Assembly: GCF_024199945.1 (NCBI RefSeq)
Contig: NZ_JANADP010000001.1
Span: forward strand, 3,658,001-3,722,000
Direction of reading: 5' to 3'
Length of the DNA: 64,000 nt
Origin: Bradyrhizobium sp. CCGUVB4N
GTDB taxonomy: Bacteria > Pseudomonadota > Alphaproteobacteria > Rhizobiales > Xanthobacteraceae
The translations under genes were made by a program, and so were the position numbers. The stretch's first letter is position 1. Each line of letters starts with the position of its first letter. Positions 28,435 through 36,461 of this stretch are shown in pieces. The notes under the pieces were generated by a model that ran no database searches, was not told where the DNA came from, and saw only the letters and a list, made by a program, of their open reading frames with translations.

Positions 28435-29133
28435 TTAGGCGGCCGACTTGGCCTGCTGGGCCAGTGCAGCGAGCAGTGCCTGTGCCGCCGGTCCGGACGA
28501 GTGCGGGTTCTGGCCGGTGATCAGGAGGCCGTCCTTGACGACGTGAACGCCCCAATTGGCGGTCTTCGAGAAGACGGCACCGAGCTTGAGCATCTCGTCC
28601 TCGACGAGGAAGGGCACGACCTTGGTGAGCCCCACCTCTTCCTCTTCACCGTTGGTGAAGCCCGTCACTTCCTTGCCTTCGACCAGCAGCTTGCCGTTCG
28701 GCGCCTTGACGTGGCGTAGCGCGCCGGTGGAGTGGCAGACCACCGCGATCGTTTTGCCGGCGGCGATGAAGGACTCGATCAGCTTGGCCGAATCCTTGTC
28801 CTCGGCGAGATCCCACATTGGGCCGTGGCCGCCGGGATAGAACACGGTGTCGAAGTCTTCCTGCCTGACGCTGTCGAGGCGAACCGTCTTGTCGAGCTGT
28901 GCTTCGGCGGCGGCGTCCTTCTCGAAGCGGAGCGTGAGGTCCGTGCGGAACTCGGGCTCGTTGCTCTTGGGATCGAGCGGCGGACGGCCGCCCTTCGGCG
29001 AGGCGAGTGTGATCTCGGCCCCGGAATCCTTGAAGACGAAATAGGGCGCCGCAAGCTCCTCGAGCCAGAAACCGGTCTTGCGTCCGGTATTGCCCAACTG
29101 GTCGTGCGAGGTGATGACCATCAATACTTTCAT
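28435..29133 (-). CDS. DJ-1/PfpI family protein (type 1 glutamine amidotransferase-like)
   Basis: A 232-residue protein with the DJ-1/Hsp31-like nucleophile elbow VVCHSTGAL (Cys), the YPGGHGPMWDL segment and an N-terminal MKVLMVITSHDQLGNTG. Relatives act as glyoxalase III/chaperones on reactive carbonyl compounds. The start at 29133 begins the family fold; longer frames upstream are unsupported. A TAAC element lies ~135 nt upstream and a strong hairpin follows the stop. Together with the VOC and hydrolase genes it suggests carbonyl or electrophile detoxification. Confidence 0.85.
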   Translation of the reverse strand: MKVLMVITSHDQLGNTGRKTGFWLEELAAPYFVFKDSGAEITLASPKGGRPPLDPKSNEPEFRTDLTLRFEKDAAAEAQLDKTVRLDSVRQEDFDTVFYPGGHGPMWDLAEDKDSAKLIESFIAAGKTIAVVCHSTGALRHVKAPNGKLLVEGKEVTGFTNGEEEEVGLTKVVPFLVEDEMLKLGAVFSKTANWGVHVVKDGLLITGQNPHSSGPAAQALLAALAQQAKSAA

Positions 29134-29267
29134 AGCTGTCTCCCGTGATTGCGTTCGCTGGGTGACGCAGCCCGTCGTGACGGAACTGCGCCGGCGTAGG
29201 TCTCGTCCGAGCCCGCAACGTTGTTCGCTGCTCGTGAGACGCAATCTGCACCCGGGCCGGGCTGTTA

Positions 29268-29285
29268 GCCCGTTATGTATTGTTA
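29268..29285 (-). promoter_or_regulatory. TAAC 10-bp phased element, site C (DJ-1/PfpI promoter)
   Basis: Minus strand: TAAC and TAACGGGC at 10-bp spacing; the position for a third upstream repeat reads TCTC and is not conserved, while an extra TAAC occurs 8 bp downstream (29264-29267). It sits in the orientation of the DJ-1/PfpI gene. Confidence 0.6.
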
Positions 29286-29331
29286 GGTGGTGAGAGGGCC
29301 GTGTTGGTCAGGCTTGTTGCCGTTCGCGTCG

Positions 29332-30051
29332 TTATTCGAAGACAGCGTCGAAGATTTCGACGTCGATCAGCACTGGCTTGGCGACGACCGCGCCTTCGGG
29401 TTGCAGCGTCCGCGTGCGCCGAAGGGTTGGAACCACGATGCCGTTGAAGCTCTCATGGGCCCAGGAGTAGTGCGCGACACGTGCGCCGAGCAGATCGTGA
29501 TCGGTCCGTCTCTGCAACGCGCTGCCGTCGAAATAGAAGACTTGCTCGGACGCGAAGCTGATCAGGCCCGGCGGGAATTGCGCGCGTAGGCGCCGCCAGG
29601 TCTCACTGTTCTCCTGCCACGGCGGCAGCTCCTCGATCGCGACGTCGGGACGGGCGAGGAGGAACGGCGTGGTGAGATAGTTCCAGATCTGGACGCCGCA
29701 GAAGAAGACCAGATGCAGTTCGTCCGCCAGCGCGTGTGTGCCATTGGTCGGGAAAGCAAGACTGGGGTTGCGCCAGGTCCGCAGCACCTGGCCATCGAGG
29801 CTTTCGATCGTGATCGCGTCGGGCGCAAACGCGCCGGACCGCTCGCCGCCGGTGATGCCGGTGAAGCGGACCGATTGCGTCCGCGTCGATCCCTCCGCGG
29901 TGACGTCCTTGAATTCGCGCGCATGTCCGGCGTCGGAGAACAGGGCCCCACCAACGGAAAGATGCAGCGTGAACCGGCTCAAGCTGTTCCAGCGGGCCAA
30001 GCCCCCGCAGGCGTCGATCGCATCGTCAAGAAGTGCCATGTCTCGCTGCAT
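29332..30051 (-). CDS. Conserved protein of unknown function, paralog of the gene at 26327
   Basis: A 239-residue protein. It shares with the 26327 product an N-terminal LLDDAIDACGGLARWN, IWNYLTTPFLLA, ELPPWQENSETWRRLRAQFP, the EQVFYFDG..LQRRTDH region and VPTLRRTRTL, in the same order. No signal peptide or membrane segment. Met5 (MALLDDA) is an alternative start. It is the nearest gene downstream of the STAND regulator at 30158 and has its own TAAC element. Function unknown; two copies in the same island suggest paralogs for related ligands. Confidence 0.72.
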   Translation of the reverse strand: MQRDMALLDDAIDACGGLARWNSLSRFTLHLSVGGALFSDAGHAREFKDVTAEGSTRTQSVRFTGITGGERSGAFAPDAITIESLDGQVLRTWRNPSLAFPTNGTHALADELHLVFFCGVQIWNYLTTPFLLARPDVAIEELPPWQENSETWRRLRAQFPPGLISFASEQVFYFDGSALQRRTDHDLLGARVAHYSWAHESFNGIVVPTLRRTRTLQPEGAVVAKPVLIDVEIFDAVFE

Positions 30052-30094
30052 CCACCATGAATTGTCGTCACCATGGCGGGGCGGGGGCGGCTTG

Positions 30095-30122
30095 GCGTGT
30101 TAGAAGTTGTTAGGAGTTGCAA
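30095..30122 (-). promoter_or_regulatory. TAAC 10-bp phased element, site D
   Basis: Minus strand: TTGC, TAAC, TAAC at exact 10-bp spacing, ending TAACACGC. It precedes the unknown gene at 29332-30051 by 43 nt in its orientation. The TTGC variant in an outer repeat recurs at site E. Confidence 0.62.
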
Positions 30123-30157
30123 GAGCCCGGTGGCACGGTATCCCGTTGAAGATGCTC

Positions 30158-32995
30158 TTAATTCAGCGCGTTCAGGAGCCCCTTGGCCGCGACCAGGTCG
30201 CGGCTCGACAGGCCTTCCTGATATTGCCCGACCAGCGGCGCGAGCAGGGCCTGCGCATCGCCCTTTCGTCCGGCCCGCTGCCAGACGCGGGCGAGGCTCA
30301 TTGCACCCCGCAGCTCCCAGCCGCGCGCACATTGCCGGCGCGACAAGGCAAGCGATTGCTGGAGACAGGCTTCGGCCTCCGTCGCCCTCGCGGATTGGAC
30401 CAGGATGTCCGCCTTGACCCGGAGCATTTCCGGCATGTCGAAGGATTCGCCGTGATCGCCGATCTGGGCGATGGCTTCGTCGATCGTGCGCAAAGCCTCC
30501 CCGGACTCGTTCTGGGCCGCCAGGCCTTCCGCGAGCGCCGTTGCAAACACCGTGGTCATGATCCGGTGCCGCGTGGCGTACAGGGTCGCCTGGCTGCGGC
30601 GGAGATGCTCGATGCCGCCGGCGATGTCCCCGCGGCGGAGCAGGAGTTCGCCCTTCTGGCCAATGCCGACGGCGTGATAGGGGCCGAGGAAGTGCCGTGC
30701 GGAGTGGTCGATCAGCCGATCGATCAGGCTTTCGGCGCTGGCCCAGTCGCCGACCCACAGAAACACGTAGATCGTCCAGATCAGGGAAATGCCGAGCGTC
30801 AGGGGTTGCTCGAGCTGCTCGGCCTGGCGCACCGTGTATCGCGCCGCCTCGATGGCACGATCGGGCCGGCCGCTGAGCCAGAGCCCGCGCGCCAAGGCGA
30901 CCAGCGCGACAATGCGGTCGTCATAGCCGAGATGGCCGATATTCAGTCGCTGCGAGCCCGGATTGTGCACCATCGCGCTCTCGCAAAACTGAACGGCCTT
31001 GTCCTGATTCCCGATCAGATGATGCGCCACGCCCAGCATCCATTCGACGTTCAGGGTGCTGGTGGGGTCGTTCAGCTTCCTGGCGACGCCTTCGCCCTGT
31101 ATGCCGGTGCCGAGCGCGCCGTGAAAATCTCCGACGCGGGTCAGGTAGATATGCAGCCCGCGCAACAGCCAGAGCTGCCAATGCAGGTCGTCGAGGGCCT
31201 CGGCAAGTTGCAGGCTTCGCGTGAAGGCCAACCGGACGCCGTCCGTATTGCCTTGCGTGAACATCACGGAGACGCCGAGCGCCGCCTGCAAAGTCATTTC
31301 CTTGCGACTGTCGAAATGATCGGCCGAGGCGAGGGCCTGCTGGGTCCAGCTATGGCATTCCGTGAGCAATGTCAGCTCGAGGAAGAACTGCGCGGCCGAA
31401 GCTGCCAGGTCGACGGCGAGCGCGCGGTCGCCGTGCTCCGAGAAGCTCCAGGTTAGCGCGGCCCGCACATTCGGCAGATGGTCGGCATAGGGCAGGAAGC
31501 CGCCGGCGCTCTGCATGCCCGTCGATTTCACGGAAATGTCGTGCAGGAAGTCGCGGAAATATTCCGCGTGGGCGCGCGCCACGCGGGGCGCTTCTCCGCT
31601 CTCGATGAGCTTGTCGCCCACGAAGGCGCGAGTCGTATCGAGCAGGCGGTATCTCAGACGTCGTTCTGCCGGCGACGTCGCAATCAGGGATTTCGACAGC
31701 AAATTCGAGATCGCCTCGACCGCTTCGGCCTCGTCGATGCCCTGAGATGCGGCGACCGCGAGCGCAGCTTCGAGCGTGAACGGCCCGACGAATGCCGACA
31801 GGCCGCGCAATGTCGCGCTCTCGGCCTGGGGCAGGAGGTCGTAGCTCCAGCTCAGCGCCGCGCTCAGCGTCTGGTGCCGGGGTATAGCGGTGCGGCGCCC
31901 CCGCCACAGAAGCGAGAAACGGCTGTCGAGCAGCGAGGCCGTGCCGGCAATCCCGTAGGCATTGACCCGTCCGGCGGCAAGCTCGATCGCAAGGGCAATG
32001 CCGTCCAGACGCCGGCAGATATCGGCGACGAGCGGCGCATCCTCTTCACTGAGCTCGAATTCGCTGAGGCTTTCGGCAATCCGCTCGACGAAAAGCTGGC
32101 TCGCCGGATAGGCCAGAATGTCGGCCATGCTGAGCCCGTCGCGTTGCGGCGGACAATCCAGCGGAAACAGCCGGTACACCCGTTCGCCCTCGGTGCGAAA
32201 GGACTCGCGGCTGGTGGCGAGAACATGCAGTCCCTCGGCTTCCCGCACCATGCGCTCCGCCAGCGGAGCGAGCTCGTCGATGATGTGCTCGCAGCTGTCG
32301 AGGACGAGCAGCGTCCGGCGGTTGCGCAATGACGTCAGCAACCCCGGTATCGGGTCGTCGGAATTGACGGTCAGGCCAAGCGCGGCGGCAATCGTGCCGG
32401 GAACGAGCCGCGGCTCCGTCAGCGCGCCGAAATCGACAAAGCAGACCTGCCCCTCGAATTCCGCATGCTGACCATGCGCGACCGCAAGTGCGACCGAGGT
32501 CTTGCCGATGCCGCCGGGGCCGACGATGGTGACGAACCGATGCAGGGACAGTTCAGCCGCGATCTTCTCGACGGCGTCGTCTCGGCCGATCATCCTCGCG
32601 AGCGGGGCAGGTATGGACCGGACCTGGGACACAGGCGCGTGTGGCCGGCTCTCCGCAGGCGCGGCGCGAAGCAGCGGCGCGGCGAAACAATAGCCGCGGC
32701 CGGGCACGTTGACGACGTAACGGGAGCCTTCGCCGCCATCGCCCAGCGCTTTGCGCAGGGACGTGATGTGAAAACGCAGGCTGCCCTCATCGACATTCAC
32801 ATCGGCCCAGATCCGCTTGACCAATTCCCGCTTGTCGATCACCTCGCCGGCACGTTCCGCGAGAAAAATCAGGATGTCGAGCGCACGTCCGCCAAGATGA
32901 AGCGGCACGCCATCCTTCTCGAGCAGCCGCGCCCGGGGAAGCAGCCGAAAGGCCCCGAAGGAAATGGCTGAGTCCTGGTCGTTGGTGTCCGGCAC
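30158..32995 (-). CDS. Winged-helix/STAND NTPase regulator with helical repeats (paralog 2)
   Basis: A 945-residue protein: winged helix (~12-106, with WADVNVDEGSLRFHITSLRKALG and the PGRGYCFAAP wing), STAND NTPase with P-loop GPGGIGKT (159-166), LLVLDSCEHIIDE, LATSRESFRTEGERVYRLFPLDCPP, and a TPR-like C-terminal half. Its first ~105 residues are nearly the same as those of the 43768 protein, including the recognition helix, so both should read the same DNA site. The upstream noncoding DNA is also shared with that paralog. Confidence 0.87.
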   Translation of the reverse strand: MPDTNDQDSAISFGAFRLLPRARLLEKDGVPLHLGGRALDILIFLAERAGEVIDKRELVKRIWADVNVDEGSLRFHITSLRKALGDGGEGSRYVVNVPGRGYCFAAPLLRAAPAESRPHAPVSQVRSIPAPLARMIGRDDAVEKIAAELSLHRFVTIVGPGGIGKTSVALAVAHGQHAEFEGQVCFVDFGALTEPRLVPGTIAAALGLTVNSDDPIPGLLTSLRNRRTLLVLDSCEHIIDELAPLAERMVREAEGLHVLATSRESFRTEGERVYRLFPLDCPPQRDGLSMADILAYPASQLFVERIAESLSEFELSEEDAPLVADICRRLDGIALAIELAAGRVNAYGIAGTASLLDSRFSLLWRGRRTAIPRHQTLSAALSWSYDLLPQAESATLRGLSAFVGPFTLEAALAVAASQGIDEAEAVEAISNLLSKSLIATSPAERRLRYRLLDTTRAFVGDKLIESGEAPRVARAHAEYFRDFLHDISVKSTGMQSAGGFLPYADHLPNVRAALTWSFSEHGDRALAVDLAASAAQFFLELTLLTECHSWTQQALASADHFDSRKEMTLQAALGVSVMFTQGNTDGVRLAFTRSLQLAEALDDLHWQLWLLRGLHIYLTRVGDFHGALGTGIQGEGVARKLNDPTSTLNVEWMLGVAHHLIGNQDKAVQFCESAMVHNPGSQRLNIGHLGYDDRIVALVALARGLWLSGRPDRAIEAARYTVRQAEQLEQPLTLGISLIWTIYVFLWVGDWASAESLIDRLIDHSARHFLGPYHAVGIGQKGELLLRRGDIAGGIEHLRRSQATLYATRHRIMTTVFATALAEGLAAQNESGEALRTIDEAIAQIGDHGESFDMPEMLRVKADILVQSARATEAEACLQQSLALSRRQCARGWELRGAMSLARVWQRAGRKGDAQALLAPLVGQYQEGLSSRDLVAAKGLLNALN

Positions 32996-33031
32996 GCGCC
33001 ATGATTCCGATGAAAGGAAAGTGCTTCTGTC

Positions 33032-33148
33032 TGTTTGATCTACCAGAACGAGACCGTGAGTAAATCGGTCGAAAGCGGCGAAATCGAGCAGCGCACGCAG
33101 GATTGCTCGAACGAAACGCTACAAATTTCGCTTAAACGCGAACGGCTT
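33032..33148 (-). promoter_or_regulatory. Upstream region conserved between STAND paralogs 2 and 3
   Basis: Two blocks upstream of the 30158 gene start recur upstream of the 43768 gene in the same order and at similar distance: an AGAACGA...AGTAAA...GGTCGAAAGC block (about 33043-33079) and a block containing AAATTTCGCTTAAACGCGAACGGCTTA (33122-33148, written here with its paralogous word TATCGCTTTAAGATGAATGGCTTA). No open frame explains the conservation, so it is probably promoter/operator DNA copied with the gene. The 329-nt gap 32996-33324 also holds TAAC site E. Confidence 0.5.
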
Positions 33149-33231
33149 ATGCCGTGATCGGGAAAAGTCCGTCAGTGTCGGAATGCTCCAAGCAGCAGTC
33201 ATGTTTTGCCGCCGTCATGCGCACGCGATCA

Positions 33232-33259
33232 TAACACAATCTTGCAACGTCTAACGAGC
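33232..33259 (+). promoter_or_regulatory. TAAC 10-bp phased element, site E
   Basis: Plus strand: TAAC, TTGC, TAAC at exact 10-bp spacing, ending TAACGAGC, 65 nt upstream of the sensorless histidine kinase gene and in its orientation. Confidence 0.65.
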
Positions 33260-33324
33260 GTGAGCCGCACGACTGTATCAGTATAGTTTTCGAGTTAGGC
33301 CTATTTCCAACGGGGGAGGCTATC

Positions 33325-33996
33325 ATGCCCGAAATCAGCTCTCGGACGAACGACCGGCGCGTTCGATCTCACTTTGTCGCCAATCTCGACGATGTCTCGC
33401 GTGACTGGGAACTCGTGCTGCGCGAGTCGCATCATCGCATGAAGAACACCCTGACGCTCCTGGGTGCGTCAGTCCGCCGCGACTTCACGCGGGCGGGGAC
33501 CAGGGACATGTCGGTCGCCGTTGACCGGCTGGAGCGGCGCATCGTTGCCTTCGGCCGGCTCTACCAACTTCTGTCCGACAATGACGATCTTGCGATGGTC
33601 TCCGTCGAGGCTTTCTTCGGAGGGCTTTGCGGAGCGCTGTCGGAGGCGGTGCTGGAACCGGCGGGCGTCCGCTGCGAGGCATCGATCGAGAGCGGCGCCC
33701 TGCCGGCTTGGCAGTGTCACCGGCTTGCACTGATGCTGACGGAGCTGGTCACGAATGCGGCAAAGCATGCTTTTCCGAACAAGAAGGGTGCGCTGATCCG
33801 CATCGAGGTGGCGAGCCGCGAGGGCGGTTGGCTCTGCGCGGTCACCGACAATGGTGTCGGCGCGACCGGGCCGCTTCAGGGGGCCGGCAGCCGGATCCTG
33901 GAAGGCCTGGCGCGCAGCATCGATGCCCGGATGCAGGGCGAGGCCGGGCAGGGCGGCACACGCGTGACGATAGCAATGCCGCTCGCTGTCGCCTGA
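33325..33996 (+). CDS. Sensorless HWE/HisKA_2-type histidine kinase
   Basis: A 223-residue cytoplasmic kinase consisting only of a HisKA_2-like dimerisation/phospho-acceptor part (ESHHRMKNTL, probable H37) and a HATPase_c domain (LTELVTNAAKHAF, VTDNGVGA, GTRVTIAMP). It has no PAS, GAF or membrane sensing domain, and no response regulator lies next to it. It is preceded by TAAC site E, suggesting co-regulation with the VOC and hydrolase genes downstream. In alphaproteobacteria such kinases often feed the general stress response, but that link is inference here. Confidence 0.8.
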   Translation: MPEISSRTNDRRVRSHFVANLDDVSRDWELVLRESHHRMKNTLTLLGASVRRDFTRAGTRDMSVAVDRLERRIVAFGRLYQLLSDNDDLAMVSVEAFFGGLCGALSEAVLEPAGVRCEASIESGALPAWQCHRLALMLTELVTNAAKHAFPNKKGALIRIEVASREGGWLCAVTDNGVGATGPLQGAGSRILEGLARSIDARMQGEAGQGGTRVTIAMPLAVA

Positions 33997-34026
33997 GGAA
34001 GCGGCCGCGCTCGCAATCTCAATCGC

Positions 34027-34054
34027 TAACGAGCCATAACATCCCATAACGAGC
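34027..34054 (+). promoter_or_regulatory. TAAC 10-bp phased element, site F (VOC promoter)
   Basis: Plus strand: three TAAC words at exact 10-bp spacing ending TAACGAGC, 83 nt upstream of the VOC gene. It is one of the two most perfect copies (with site G). Confidence 0.75.
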
Positions 34055-34065
34055 ATTATTCCCGA

Positions 34066-34079
34066 ACTTTCGCGAAAGT
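34066..34079. promoter_or_regulatory. 14-bp perfect palindrome upstream of the VOC gene
   Basis: ACTTTCGCGAAAGT is its own reverse complement and lies between TAAC site F and the VOC start, 58 nt before the ATG. Possible operator of a dimeric regulator overlapping the core promoter. Confidence 0.45.
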
Positions 34080-34137
34080 CGTGGTCTCAGAAGCGGGTCT
34101 CGGTCGCGAGCCCGTACCTCAAATCAGGGAGTTCGAC

Positions 34138-34827
34138 ATGACCACCACCGAGATCAATCGTCCCGCCGACGCCCAGTCAGCGAAATCGCGCACAGTCGAC
34201 CTCAAGCTCGAGGTCGTCGTGATCCCCGTGTCGGATGTGGATCGCGCGAAAGCCTTCTATGCGAATCTGGGCTGGAGGCTGGATGCCGACTTCGCCTCGG
34301 GAGACGGTTGGCGCGTGATCCAGTTCACGCCGCCGGGCTCGGCCTGTTCGGTGATCTTCGGCAAGAATGTCACGCCAGCGGCGCCCGGTTCGGCGCAAGG
34401 CCTGTATCTGATCGTCTCCGATCTCGAAGCGGCACGGCAGGATTTGCTCGCGCGTGGCGTCAAGATCAGCGAATCCTTCCATGGTGGCGGCGATGTTCAC
34501 GCCGGAACGGACGAGCCGTATCTCTTCGGCACTGTCCGGCTCAACGGCGCTGATCCGAAACGCGGCAGCTACAGCTCGTTTGCTTCTTTCAGGGATCCCG
34601 ACGGCAACGGTTGGCTATTCCAGGAAATCACCACGCGGCTGCCCGGTCGTATCGATACGACGGACACCACATTCACCTCGTCAAGCGAACTTGCGCGCGC
34701 GTTGCGCCGCGCGGCGGCGGCGCATGGTGAGCACGAGAAGCGCACCGGCGTGCACGACGAGAATTGGCAGGACTGGTACGCCGATTACATCGTGCGCGAG
34801 CAAGCCGGCCAGCCGCTGCCGACCTAA
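34138..34827 (+). CDS. VOC (glyoxalase/bleomycin resistance/dioxygenase) family protein
   Basis: A 229-residue protein with a single visible VOC unit (~20-165): LEVVVIPVSDVDRAKAFYANLGWRLDADF at the start and FRDPDGNGWLFQEI at the end, followed by a ~60-residue C-terminal helical tail rich in Arg/Ala and Trp. ATG 34138 was chosen since a longer frame adds only unconserved residues. The intact gene has a broken partner at 28183. The likely role is binding or conversion of a reactive small molecule. Confidence 0.82.
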   Translation: MTTTEINRPADAQSAKSRTVDLKLEVVVIPVSDVDRAKAFYANLGWRLDADFASGDGWRVIQFTPPGSACSVIFGKNVTPAAPGSAQGLYLIVSDLEAARQDLLARGVKISESFHGGGDVHAGTDEPYLFGTVRLNGADPKRGSYSSFASFRDPDGNGWLFQEITTRLPGRIDTTDTTFTSSSELARALRRAAAAHGEHEKRTGVHDENWQDWYADYIVREQAGQPLPT

Positions 34828-34955
34828 ATCGCGAGCATGGATGTTGGATCGAGGTTCACGGCGCGCGATGGCTCATCGGGCGCCGTGATGCGTTTAGGTC
34901 CCGAAGATCGTCCCTCGTCAACTTGCAGCGCTGTGGCACGACGACTCGCAACGGC

Positions 34956-34983
34956 TAACGCAGCCTAACAATCCATAACGAGC
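34956..34983 (+). promoter_or_regulatory. TAAC 10-bp phased element, site G (epoxide hydrolase promoter)
   Basis: Plus strand: three TAAC words at exact 10-bp spacing ending TAACGAGC, 99 nt upstream of the epoxide hydrolase start. Apart from this site the 255-nt gap 34828-35082 shows nothing I can identify. Confidence 0.75.
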
Positions 34984-35082
34984 CAACGGCCGGTGTCTGA
35001 GCCAATCTGTTTTTCAGGACGAACCGATTTGTCGATCTCGAATTTCGGTCAACGTCACAGACCAGAGCCAGGGAGATCCAAA

Positions 35083-36396
35083 ATGACGACGCAAACACGA
35101 GCCGACATGATGAACCCCGACCGCCGTCAACTGCTGGGCCAGGCCGCGATGATAGCTGTTGCTGCAAGCACGGCGAGCCTGTTTCCGACGCATCCGGCGA
35201 AGGCCGCCGCAAGCGGCGCAATCCGTCCATTCCACGTCAACGTGCCTGAGGAAGATCTGCTCGATCTGCGCCGCCGTCTCGCAGCGACACGCTGGCCGGA
35301 TCGCGAGATCGTCACCGACCAGTCGCAGGGCGTGCAGCTCACGACCGTCCAGCAGCTCGTGCGCTACTGGCAATCCGACTACGACTGGCGCAAGACGGAA
35401 GCGCGGTTGAATGCCTTGCCGCAATTCGTCACCGAGATCGACGGCGTCGACATTCACTTCATTCACGTGCGTTCCAGGCACGAGAATGCCTTGCCGATGA
35501 TCGTGACCCATGGCTGGCCGGGCTCGGTCATCGAGCAGATGAAGATCGTCGGCCCGCTGACCGATCCGACCGCACATGGGGCCAAGGCCGCGGACGCGTT
35601 CGACCTCGTGATCCCCTCGCTGCCCGGTCATGGCTTCTCCGGCAAGCCGTCCGAGCTCGGCTGGGATCCGCAGCGTGTAGCACGCGCCTGGGTCGTGCTG
35701 ATGAAGCGGCTCGGCTACAATCGCTACGTTGCGCAGGGCGGCGATTGGGGCAATGCGGTGACGGAGCAGATGGCGCTGCTGGCACCGCCCGAGCTGCTCG
35801 GCATTCACACCAACATGCCGGCAACCGTTCCCGACGACATCGCCAAGGCGCTTCAGCCCGGCGGGTCGAAGCCGTCCGGTCTCTCTGCGGACGAGAACTA
35901 TGCCTACGATCAGCTCGACGATTTCTACAAGCACGGTCTCGGCTACGCGATCGAGATGTCGAACCGGCCGCAGACGCTCTATGGGCTCGTCGATTCGCCG
36001 GCCGGCCTGGCGTCATGGATGCTCGATCACGACGCGCGCAGCACTGCGATGATCGCGCGGGCCTTCGACGGCAAGGCCGAAGGGCTGTCGCGGGATGACG
36101 TCATCGACAACATCACGCTCTACTGGCTCACCAACACGGCGGTCTCGTCGGCGCGTTTGTACTGGGAAAACAAGCTGGTGTTCTTCGCGCCCAAGCACGT
36201 GAACATCCCGGTCGCCGTCAGCGTCTTCCCGGACGAGATCTACGCCGCACCGCGCAGCTGGGCCGAGAAGGCTTATCCCAAGCTGATTCACTACAACCGC
36301 CTCGACAAGGGCGGCCACTTCGCGGCCTGGGAGCAGCCCGCGCTGTTCTGCGCCGAAATGCGCACGGCGTTCCGTCCGTTGCGGCAATCGATCTGA
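35083..36396 (+). CDS. Tat-exported epoxide hydrolase (EHN + alpha/beta hydrolase)
   Basis: A 437-residue enzyme. A Tat-like leader (NPDRRQLLGQAAMIAVAAS, residues 11-29) precedes an epoxide-hydrolase N-terminal domain (~47-155; IRPFHVNVPEEDLLDLRRRL) and the alpha/beta hydrolase core with HGWPGS (143-148), nucleophile D221 in GGDWGN and base His in KGGHFAAWEQP. Microsomal-type epoxide hydrolases of this layout are normally not exported. It heads a run of stress genes (36462-39151) and has TAAC site G upstream. ATG 35083 has a GGGAGA ribosome binding site. Confidence 0.87.
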   Translation: MTTQTRADMMNPDRRQLLGQAAMIAVAASTASLFPTHPAKAAASGAIRPFHVNVPEEDLLDLRRRLAATRWPDREIVTDQSQGVQLTTVQQLVRYWQSDYDWRKTEARLNALPQFVTEIDGVDIHFIHVRSRHENALPMIVTHGWPGSVIEQMKIVGPLTDPTAHGAKAADAFDLVIPSLPGHGFSGKPSELGWDPQRVARAWVVLMKRLGYNRYVAQGGDWGNAVTEQMALLAPPELLGIHTNMPATVPDDIAKALQPGGSKPSGLSADENYAYDQLDDFYKHGLGYAIEMSNRPQTLYGLVDSPAGLASWMLDHDARSTAMIARAFDGKAEGLSRDDVIDNITLYWLTNTAVSSARLYWENKLVFFAPKHVNIPVAVSVFPDEIYAAPRSWAEKAYPKLIHYNRLDKGGHFAAWEQPALFCAEMRTAFRPLRQSI

Positions 36397-36461
36397 GCCA
36401 AGCAGGACGCACGGAGCGACGCGCGTCCTCGCCCTTCAAGACCACATCAGGAGTGCACATC

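Noticed and set aside
27124..28719. 531-codon plus-strand frame across the hydrolase, VOC fragment and DJ-1 genes
   Set aside because: Crosses three minus-strand elements and has no recognisable domain.
30095..30122. TAAC words as DnaA boxes or an origin-like array
   Set aside because: They do not match the 9-bp DnaA consensus, each site has only two or three copies and every site faces a gene start.
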